Shown: in pieces, positions 37,915 through 51,673 of the stretch
Layout of the letters: each line of letters starts with the position of its first letter
Position numbering within the stretch: position 1 is the stretch's first letter
Assembly: GCA_965279095.1 (NCBI GenBank)
Contig: CBDIHH010000005.1
Location: 1 to 64,000, forward strand
Source of the DNA: CBDIHH01 sp965279095
GTDB lineage: Bacteria; Pseudomonadota; Alphaproteobacteria; Caulobacterales; Caulobacteraceae
Direction of reading: 5' to 3'
DNA length: 64,000 nt
Notes under the pieces: generated by a model
The model's input: the letters and a program-made list of their open reading frames with translations, nothing else
Database searches by the model: none
What the model was told of the DNA's origin: nothing
Made by a program: the position numbers and the translations under genes

Positions 37915-42111
<4,197 letters not shown>

Positions 42112-42132
42112 GGGCGCCAGACCCTGCGACAG

Positions 42133-42164
42133 ACGGCCCGGGGGCGACCCCGGGCCGTTTTTTC
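42133..42164 (+). terminator. Intrinsic terminator after rpoC
   Basis: CGGCCCGGGG and CCCCGGGCCG arms around GCGA, followed by TTTTTT. Strong, well placed 22 bases after rpoC. Confidence 0.9.
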
Positions 42165-42239
42165 TTGGGGCGGCGCTGGGATCGCGCGCTACAATCGTTC
42201 CCGCCGGAGCCGAACCTCGCCCACCGCGTTGGTAACCCT

Positions 42240-42779
42240 ATGATCCTGCCCACCCTAGGCGAGCGACTGCGCGCTCAGCGGCCCATGGCGCCCGCATCGT
42301 CACGACCGCTGACCTATGGCGAATGGGCCAGCCTCTCCACCGGCCTGGCCGAGGCGCTGAGCTGGGCGGACGCCAAGCCCGTGATCGTCGCCCGCCCGTC
42401 TCTGGGGGCCCGCATCGCCCGCCTGTGGCGGGGGTCGATCCCGATCATGGTCTGGGGAGACCGCATCTACTGGCCCGGCGCCCTGGAGGATTTCTCGGCG
42501 CCCGGACGTGAGCGGCTGATGGCCCAACTTCAGCACGAGCTGCAGCATGTGCTGGAGTTCGCTTGCGGCGAACTGTCGGCGGCGGGCTATGCCCTGCGAC
42601 CGCGCAACTGGCGCTATGGCTACCAGCTGAGCCCGGCGTCCGAATGGCGACGGTTCGGCGCTGAGCAGCGCGCGTCCATCGTCGAGCATCTGTGGCTGAT
42701 CGAGCGCGGCCTGGGGCTCGAGGCCACGCCCGAGCACCACCGCCGGGTGATCCCCTGGGCCGGTCCCTTCGGCCGCTAA
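42240..42779 (+). CDS. Hypothetical HExxH protein (putative zinc metalloprotein) between rpoC and rpsL
   Basis: A 179-residue protein starting MILPTLGERLRAQRP. The central segment LMAQLQHELQHVLEFACGEL contains H99-E-L-Q-H103, the zinc-binding motif of many metallopeptidases, preceded by a hydrophobic IPIMVWGDRIYWPG strand and followed by RNWRYGYQLSPASEWRRFGA, an arrangement of a minimal zincin with an upstream edge strand. No signal peptide. I recall alphaproteobacterial proteins of this look being labelled Vgr-related, which gives no function. The frame is open 25 codons further upstream, but that part overlaps the rpoC terminator. Peptidase activity is inference from the motif only. Confidence 0.75.
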   Translation: MILPTLGERLRAQRPMAPASSRPLTYGEWASLSTGLAEALSWADAKPVIVARPSLGARIARLWRGSIPIMVWGDRIYWPGALEDFSAPGRERLMAQLQHELQHVLEFACGELSAAGYALRPRNWRYGYQLSPASEWRRFGAEQRASIVEHLWLIERGLGLEATPEHHRRVIPWAGPFGR

Positions 42780-42813
42780 GGCCGACGCGCGGGGAGGGCG
42801 ACTGGACGAGGCC

Positions 42814-42842
42814 TTGACCCCAGCCCCCGCCGCGAGTATCAA
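42814..42842 (+). promoter_or_regulatory. Promoter of the str operon (rpsL-rpsG-fusA-tuf)
   Basis: TTGACC, 17-base spacer, TATCAA, in the 283-base gap before rpsL. Near-consensus -35 and correct spacing; gives a leader of about 210 bases. Confidence 0.6.
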
Positions 42843-43062
42843 CCGCGCTCATTTCGAGGCCCGGACGGGGTGAGTCTTCCAAGGCTCGACCTGCCCTGCG
42901 CCCGATGGGCCTGACGCTCCTGCAAGGTTCGTCATCGCCGCCGGAAGGCCATCTGGCGTTCCGGCGTCGTTTCGTGTCTATCGGTCGCCCGCGAAGCGTC
43001 AGTTCAACCCCGATCGAGGTCGCCCGGCCGAAAGGCGCAGGCCTCCATAGCGAAGAGCCATA

Positions 43063-43434
43063 ATGCCCACAGTCAACCAGCTCATCCGCAAGCCCCGCGC
43101 CCCGAAAGTGGCGCGCAACAAGGTCCCGGCCTTGAAGGGTTGCCCCCAGCGTCGCGGCGTCTGCACGCGCGTCTATACGACCACCCCCAAGAAGCCCAAC
43201 TCCGCCCTGCGTAAGGTCGCCAAGGTCCGCCTGACCACGGGCATCGAGGCGGTGTGCTACATCCCCGGCGAGGGGCACAATCTTCAGGAACACTCGGTGG
43301 TCCTGATCCGCGGCGGCCGGGTGAAGGATTTGCCCGGCGTGCGCTACCACATCCTGCGCGGCGTTCTCGACACCCAAGGCGTCAAGAACCGCAAGCAGCG
43401 CCGTTCCAAATACGGCGCCAAGCGTCCTAAATAA
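43063..43434 (+). CDS. rpsL: Small ribosomal subunit protein uS12
   Basis: A 123-residue decoding-site protein. MPTVNQLIRKPRAPKVARNK, CPQRRGVCTRVYTTTPKKPN, SALRKVAKVRLTTGIEAVCY and VKDLPGVRYHILRGVLDTQG are all intact, including the wild-type lysines at the streptomycin-contact positions (TTPKKPN and RVKDLPGV). First gene of the str operon; rpsG follows after 27 bases. Confidence 0.97.
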   Translation: MPTVNQLIRKPRAPKVARNKVPALKGCPQRRGVCTRVYTTTPKKPNSALRKVAKVRLTTGIEAVCYIPGEGHNLQEHSVVLIRGGRVKDLPGVRYHILRGVLDTQGVKNRKQRRSKYGAKRPK

Positions 43435-43461
43435 GCCCAGCGCAGAAACAAGGAATAAGAC

Positions 43462-43935
43462 ATGTCCCGTCGTCGCCGCGCTGAGAAACGCGATGTCCTG
43501 CCGGACCCCAAGTTTGGGGACCTCATCGTCACGAAGTTCATGAACTACGTGATGTATGAAGGTAAGAAGGCCGTGGCCGAAAACATCATCTATGGCGCCT
43601 TCGATATCCTTGAAGCCAAGCGCAAGGATCAAGGCCCTATCGAGACCTTCCACGCCGCCCTCGACAATGTCGCGCCGGCCGTTGAAGTGCGCTCGCGCCG
43701 GGTCGGCGGCGCCACCTACCAGGTGCCCGTGGAAGTGCGTCCCGATCGTCGTCGCGCCCTCGCCATCCGTTGGCTGGTGACCGCCGCCCGCAAGCGCGGC
43801 GAGAACACCATGACCGAGAAGCTGGCCGGGGAACTGCTCGACGCCTCCAACAACCGCGGTTCCGCGGTCAAGAAGCGGGAAGACACCCACAAAATGGCGG
43901 AAGCCAACCGGGCCTTCTCCCACTACCGCTGGTAA
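43462..43935 (+). CDS. rpsG: Small ribosomal subunit protein uS7
   Basis: A 157-residue head-assembly protein that binds 16S rRNA and contacts the E-site. SRRRRAEKRDVLPDPKFGDL opens it; VEVRSRRVGGATYQVPVEVR, then PDRRRALAIRWLVTAARKR, and REDTHKMAEANRAFSHYRW close it. AAGGAATAAG precedes the ATG. Likely the operon's autoregulator, as in other bacteria. Confidence 0.97.
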   Translation: MSRRRRAEKRDVLPDPKFGDLIVTKFMNYVMYEGKKAVAENIIYGAFDILEAKRKDQGPIETFHAALDNVAPAVEVRSRRVGGATYQVPVEVRPDRRRALAIRWLVTAARKRGENTMTEKLAGELLDASNNRGSAVKKREDTHKMAEANRAFSHYRW

Positions 43936-44030
43936 GCCTTTTTCATCGACGGCTATCCGGCGCGGGCGGTTTGAGTTAAACCGCCCGCGCCGCCCGTTTA
44001 CACACCGATTTCGCCTGCAGAGAACGTCCC

Positions 44031-46109
<2,079 letters not shown>

Positions 46110-46145
46110 CCCCAACCCTTAAGGCCGCAGGGCCGGAGCTGACAC

Positions 46146-47336
<1,191 letters not shown>

Positions 47337-47361
47337 CCGCTGCTACATCGCTGAGCTGAAG

Positions 47362-47394
47362 CGGCCGTCGGGGGAAACCCCGGCGGCCGTTTTG
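47362..47394 (+). terminator. Intrinsic terminator after tuf
   Basis: CGGCCGTCGGGG, GAAA loop, CCCCGGCGGCCG with one G-U pair, then TTTT. Ends the str operon. Confidence 0.88.
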
Positions 47395-47410
47395 CTGTGC
47401 CCCTCGTCAT

Positions 47411-47466
47411 CCTTGCGCGATGCGCAGCATCGACGCGAGGACCCAGCAGAGAAGACGTTGCGTCTT
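47411..47466. repeat. REP-like hairpins next to the inverted-repeat element
   Basis: An imperfect hairpin at 47411-47440 (core CGATGC-GCA-GCATCG inside CCTTGCG...CGCGAGG) and a second, AAGACG-TTG-CGTCTT, at 47452-47466. The surrounding CGTCATCCT...GAGGACCCAG pattern resembles dispersed intergenic palindromes of alphaproteobacteria. No gene here. Confidence 0.5.
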
Positions 47467-47482
47467 TGTTGGACCCGTTGAA

Positions 47483-47612
47483 TCGACACCAAGACCACCA
47501 AGACCACCAAGACCACGAAGGGGGCGTCGGGGCCTCGGCCACCTCGGCGAAACGGCTGACGCTGCGCAGCGCGCGAAGCGCGCCTTGGTGGTCTTGGTGG
47601 TCTTGGTGTCGA
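47483..47612. repeat. Short MITE-like element with perfect 29-base inverted repeats
   Basis: TCGACACCAAGACCACCAAG and on to position 47511 is the exact reverse complement of 47584-47612. The left arm carries one more 9-base unit (ACCACGAAG). The 72-base centre codes for nothing and contains GC-rich hairpin-forming bases. The 9-base units (GACCACCAA) are the same as those flanking the GxxExxY pseudogene at 28911-29373. It has the shape of a non-autonomous relative of that element. Confidence 0.75.
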
Positions 47613-47649
47613 AATCCCGGGTCCGACCTCAGGCAGGGAGAGGCGCCGG

Positions 47650-49425
47650 CTAAAGCGCCGCCTGAAGGGCCGGGGCAAGAGACGCGGGGGCGACGGCCTG
47701 GGCGATCCGGGAGATCAGCTCCGCCGGGTCGATCGGCTTGGCCACGTGGCCGTCCATGCCGGCGTCGTGGCAGGCGCGGCGCTGGGCGTCCATGACGTTG
47801 GCCGTGAGCGCGATCACCGGCACGGCGGCGTTGATGCCTGATGAGGCGCGCAGACGGCGGGTGGCCTCAAGCCCGTCCATCTGCGGCATCTGCATGTCCA
47901 TGAGGACGACGTCGAAGGCGGCGTGGTTCAGGGCGTCGAGAGCTTCGATACCGTCGCCCACCAGGGTGATTTCGGCGCCGAGGGGCTCCAGGAACAGGCT
48001 GACGATGCGCTGGTTGGCGAGGTTGTCCTCAGCCACGAGGATCTTCAGCGGTCGGCCGGGCAGGAGGGGCGCCGCGGCGACCGCGGCGGCCGGGAGGAGG
48101 ACGACCTCCTTGACGGGCAGGGTCAGGGCGAAGGCTGAGCCAACGCCGGGGGCGGAATGCACGGTGATCTCGCCGCCCATCATCTGCGCCAGCTTCTGGC
48201 TGATGGCGAGGCCCAGGCCCGTGCCGCCGAAGCGCCGCGATATGGAGTTGTCGGCCTGTTCGAAGGCCGCGAACAGTTTGGCCCTTCCGTCGGCGGGGAT
48301 GCCGCAGCCGGTGTCGGCCACCTCGAAATTGAGCATGTCCTGCCCCTTGGGGCCGCGCGTCATGGCCACCGTCACCGTGATCGAACCCGCGGCCGTGAAC
48401 TTCACCGCGTTGGACAGCAGGTTGAACAGGATCTGCGCCGTGCGACCGCCGTCGATCTCGACGGCGGCGGGAAGGTCTCCGGGAATACGCACGTCGAAGG
48501 CCAGGCCCTTGGCCTCGGCCGGGATCCGCCAGGTCTCAGCGCAACGGCGCACGAGCCCGCGCAGGCCGGTGGCTTCGGCGGAGATGGAGAGCTTGCCGGC
48601 CTCGATCTTGGCCAGGTCGAGGATGTCGTTGAGCACATCCATCAGCACCTGACCGGCGTCGACGATCATCGCCACATGGGCCTGCTGCGCCGGGCCCAGA
48701 TCCCCGCGCTCCAGCATCCGGGCCGCGCCCAGGACGGCGTTCATGGGGGTGCGGATCTCATGGCTCATCACCGCCAGGAAGTCGGTCTTGGCCTGATTGG
48801 CCCCTTCGGCCTCGAACCGCAGCCGGTCGGCTTCCCGGCGGCCTTCCAGGACCGTGTTCAGGGCGCGCTGCTGGCCCATCCACAGCACCGTCATATAGAT
48901 CAGCAGCAGGCTGGCGCAGGCGGTGATCACGAGACCATCCTGCGGCCGGGTCTCGCCGAGCACCAGCAGGGGGACCACCAGGAGGTAGCCGATCAGCGGG
49001 GCCGCTGACGACCAGAACAGCATCCGCGCCGCCATGCACGAGGTGATCAGCTGCACCAGCATGCCGCACAGCAGCAGGGTGGCGGCGATCTGGCCAAGGT
49101 CGCCGCATCGGGTCCACATGTGCCAGACCGGCAGGCCGGCGATGGCGTAGTTTATGAAGCTGGCGAGGTAATAGCCGCTCAGCAGCGACCGTGAGCCATG
49201 GGCCGGGGACAGGCGCGACCAGCTGAACAGGTAGGCCTGGACGAGCAGATAGGCGCCCAGCCACAGGGGCGCGGCCTCCCAGCGGCCAACCGTCGCCAGC
49301 AGCAGCGCCACCAATGACATGCATATGATCCTCACCACCAGGGTCCGCGAGCGGATGGCGGTGGCGAGGGAGAAGCCCAGATCGTTGATCACGGGCGGGG
49401 GCGTCGTGTCGGCCATGGCCGTCAT
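47650..49425 (-). CDS. Hybrid sensor histidine kinase with receiver domain
   Basis: About 591 residues. The N-terminal third has roughly six membrane helices (for example IRSRTLVVRIICMSLVALLL, SAAPLIGYLLVVPLLVLGET), no clear periplasmic sensor. Then a HisKA domain with the phospho-acceptor in FLAVMSHEIRTPMNAVLGAA, an HATPase with LLSNAVKFTAAG, VADTGCGIP and GGTGLGLAISQKLAQMMGG, and a C-terminal receiver with LVAEDNLANQ, the aspartate in VVLMDMQMPQMDGLEATRRL and the late K in HVAKPIDP. The response path is probably a phosphorelay. Start at 49425 is uncertain; 49416 is an alternative and neither has a strong ribosome site. Confidence 0.85.
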   Translation of the reverse strand: MTAMADTTPPPVINDLGFSLATAIRSRTLVVRIICMSLVALLLATVGRWEAAPLWLGAYLLVQAYLFSWSRLSPAHGSRSLLSGYYLASFINYAIAGLPVWHMWTRCGDLGQIAATLLLCGMLVQLITSCMAARMLFWSSAAPLIGYLLVVPLLVLGETRPQDGLVITACASLLLIYMTVLWMGQQRALNTVLEGRREADRLRFEAEGANQAKTDFLAVMSHEIRTPMNAVLGAARMLERGDLGPAQQAHVAMIVDAGQVLMDVLNDILDLAKIEAGKLSISAEATGLRGLVRRCAETWRIPAEAKGLAFDVRIPGDLPAAVEIDGGRTAQILFNLLSNAVKFTAAGSITVTVAMTRGPKGQDMLNFEVADTGCGIPADGRAKLFAAFEQADNSISRRFGGTGLGLAISQKLAQMMGGEITVHSAPGVGSAFALTLPVKEVVLLPAAAVAAAPLLPGRPLKILVAEDNLANQRIVSLFLEPLGAEITLVGDGIEALDALNHAAFDVVLMDMQMPQMDGLEATRRLRASSGINAAVPVIALTANVMDAQRRACHDAGMDGHVAKPIDPAELISRIAQAVAPASLAPALQAAL

Positions 49426-49462
49426 GACTAGGTGAAAATGATTACGAATGCCTTCTGGCCGT

Positions 49463-49954
49463 TCACCGTTCCACGGTCGTCCGCTGCATGGGGGCAAGCT
49501 TGGCCAGCAGTCGGTTCTGGGCGCGGAAGGGCACGCCCTCCTGATCCATGGCCTCCTGCAGGTGCTCCACGAGGATGTTGAAGTCGGTATTGCGCAGGCC
49601 CATGTCCTTGTGCGCGGTCTTCATGTCGCGGCCGGTATAGGCGCAGCCGCCGCCCAGCACATAGCAGAGCTGTTCGGACAGGGTCCGCTGCAGCCGCTCT
49701 AGGTCGGTGGGCTTGAAGATGTCGGCGGTGCGCGGGTCGGCGACGCTGGCGGCGATGGTCGCGGCGACGATTCGATCAATGCCGGCCTTGCCGTGGAAGG
49801 CGTCGAAGGTCGCCTGGTCAGTCATGGGCCGGGCGCCCGCGTTCATGTCCGACACCACATAGGGATCGACGGGCTTCTCCTCCGCCCACACGGGCGCGGC
49901 GGCGAGCAGGAGGGCGGCGGTCAGGCAGGGCAGGCGCATGGGGCGGACATCCAT
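49463..49954 (-). CDS. Exported group 1 truncated haemoglobin
   Basis: About 163 residues. After a signal peptide (RLPCLTAALLLAAAPVWA) comes a truncated-globin domain: FHGKAGIDRIVAATIAASVA, DPRTADIFKPTDLERLQR, LSEQLCYVLGGGCAYTGRDM, and the proximal haem histidine H115 in KTAHKDMGLRN. An exported globin is uncommon; it would bind O2, NO or a related ligand in the periplasm. It lies 10 bases after the DUF3034 gene, clearly co-transcribed. Start at 49954 or 49939 cannot be settled; both leave the signal peptide intact. Confidence 0.85.
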   Translation of the reverse strand: MDVRPMRLPCLTAALLLAAAPVWAEEKPVDPYVVSDMNAGARPMTDQATFDAFHGKAGIDRIVAATIAASVADPRTADIFKPTDLERLQRTLSEQLCYVLGGGCAYTGRDMKTAHKDMGLRNTDFNILVEHLQEAMDQEGVPFRAQNRLLAKLAPMQRTTVER

Positions 49955-49964
49955 GGGAAGGGGC

Positions 49965-50879
49965 TCAGAAGCCGGCCTGCAGGGACAGGTAGAGCCCCCG
50001 CTGCCGCTTGAAGGTGGCGATGGAGCCGAGGTCGACATAACCCAGGGTCGCCGAGACCGTCTTGTTGAGGGCATAGGCGGTGAACAGGTCGAACCAGTCG
50101 CTCTCCTTGGCGAAGGCGAGGTTGTCGGGTTTGGAGCGGTATTCGGCGCCCACCACCCAGTTCCGGCGCAGCAGGTAGCCCACCGAGCCCTCGACCTGGG
50201 CGGAATAGTCGGTCTTGCCGGCCCCGCCGAAGCCGAGCAGGCCGGTCTGGTTGGCCTTGGTGGCGCGCACAGCGCCGCTCACCACCAGGGACTGGTCGAG
50301 CAGGACCTTGGTTGCGGCCAGGTAGTAGTCGACGCCCTGGTCGTTCTGGCCGCCGACGGCCCGAACGACGGCCCCGCGGTCGTTGCGCTTGTACTGGACG
50401 CCGGCGGCGATCTGCGGAAGCCAGCGGTCCTGGTCGTAGACGGCGTCGCCCGCGAGCTTCAGCTTGGCGCCCCAGATGTCCTGGTGAAAGGTGAAGCCCT
50501 GGCCGATGCCAAGCTTGGCGCCGGTATCGCCGGTGTCGAAGGCTTGCCGCGCGTAGGACACCTCCAGGCGGTCGAACAGGCCCGCCGCGACGCCGTAGCT
50601 GCGAAGCTCATAGTCGGGGAGGCGCACGTAGGTGGCGTGGACATTGGCGCCGATGCCGTCCCGCGCGCCGTAGCCCGTGGTCACCGCCCAGGCCGCCAGC
50701 CCGCCGCCGCCCCCGCCCTCGATGGTCGACACGCCGCCGGTGAGCAGCAGCTTGCCGCCGTTGACGAGTTCTCCCGCGCAAGCCGGGCTCGCGGACAGAG
50801 ACAGCGCGGCCAGACAAGCCCCAAGCAGTTTGGTCCCGTAACCCATGCGCACCCCAAGCTTACGCCCCGGCCGCACCAC
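49965..50879 (-). CDS. DUF3034 family exported protein
   Basis: About 304 residues, or 293 if the second methionine is used. A signal peptide (YGTKLLGACLAALSLSASPA, then CAG) is followed by the family start GKLLLTGGVSTIEGGGGGGL and alternating strands rich in aromatic and glycine residues (GYGARDGIGANVHATYVRLP, ATKVLLDQSLVVSGAVRATK), ending in YLSLQAGF with terminal phenylalanine. That pattern suggests an outer-membrane barrel. The family has no assigned function. It is the first gene of a pair with the exported globin and is divergent from the cupredoxin-like gene. Confidence 0.8.
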   Translation of the reverse strand: MVRPGRKLGVRMGYGTKLLGACLAALSLSASPACAGELVNGGKLLLTGGVSTIEGGGGGGLAAWAVTTGYGARDGIGANVHATYVRLPDYELRSYGVAAGLFDRLEVSYARQAFDTGDTGAKLGIGQGFTFHQDIWGAKLKLAGDAVYDQDRWLPQIAAGVQYKRNDRGAVVRAVGGQNDQGVDYYLAATKVLLDQSLVVSGAVRATKANQTGLLGFGGAGKTDYSAQVEGSVGYLLRRNWVVGAEYRSKPDNLAFAKESDWFDLFTAYALNKTVSATLGYVDLGSIATFKRQRGLYLSLQAGF

Positions 50880-51046
50880 TGAAAGTCAGCCTCAGGCGCA
50901 ATTTCCACGCCAACCGTTAAAGGAACGCTTCGGCCAGCGAAGTCCGGCGCTGCGCTCGACTGAGGCCCGGCCCAGCCTCATCGGGGCGATAATGTCGCCG
51001 TGGCCCGTTTACCGTGATTTCATCTTAGACAGCCTAGGGTCCGGCT

Positions 51047-51667
51047 ATGCGGCGCGTGTTTCTGACATTGTTGGCCCTGGCCAGTCTGGCCGGCCCTGCC
51101 TGGGCCGGTGACCTCATCGTGGCGGTCAGCACCCCGTCGGGGCAGCCCGTGCGGGACGCGGTGGTGACCCTGACCTATCCGGGATCGCCACGCCCGGCGG
51201 CGGCGCGTTTCGCCTGGCCGATGACCATGTCGCAGCACCACATCCAGTTCGATCCCTTCGTGCTGATCGTGCCGGTGGGCGGCGACGTGGTGTTCCCGAA
51301 CCTCGATAAGGTTCGCCACCATGTCTATTCCTTCTCGGCGGCCAAGCGCTTTGAACTGAAACTCTATGGCCAGGAGCAGGCGCGCACGGTCAATTTCGAC
51401 AAGGCCGGCGCGGTGGCGCTGGGCTGCAACATCCACGACCAGATGGTCGGCTTCATCCGGGTGGTCGACACCCCCTACGCCGCCAAGAGCGGCGCCAACG
51501 GCGAGGCCACGCTGCGCGGGGCGCCCGCCGGCCAGGCCATCCTGACCATCTGGCATCCCTATCTGAAGGCGCCGCGCAACGAGCTGCAGAAGCCGGTGGC
51601 CGTGGGGGCTGGCGCCGCTCGGCAGGCCCTGGTGGTCGACGTGCGGGCCGGCCCCGGCGGACACTGA
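51047..51667 (+). CDS. Periplasmic cupredoxin-like protein (methylamine-utilisation-protein type)
   Basis: 206 residues. Signal peptide RRVFLTLLALASLAGPAWA. The cupredoxin region has the full type-1 copper set: His91 or His92 in KVRHHVYSFS, Cys127, His130 and Met133 in LGCNIHDQMVGFI. A C-terminal beta domain (ANGEATLRGAPAGQAILTIW) resembles a carboxypeptidase-regulatory-like fold. The family is often called methylamine utilisation protein by distant likeness only; no methylamine genes are present. It is followed after six bases by the EAL-domain protein, so the two form an operon. Confidence 0.8.
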   Translation: MRRVFLTLLALASLAGPAWAGDLIVAVSTPSGQPVRDAVVTLTYPGSPRPAAARFAWPMTMSQHHIQFDPFVLIVPVGGDVVFPNLDKVRHHVYSFSAAKRFELKLYGQEQARTVNFDKAGAVALGCNIHDQMVGFIRVVDTPYAAKSGANGEATLRGAPAGQAILTIWHPYLKAPRNELQKPVAVGAGAARQALVVDVRAGPGGH

Positions 51668-51673
51668 GGCGCC

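Noticed and set aside
47483..47612. CRISPR-like array because of regular ACCACCAAG repeats
   Set aside because: The units are contiguous 9-mers without spacers and form an inverted repeat, not a direct repeat-spacer array.
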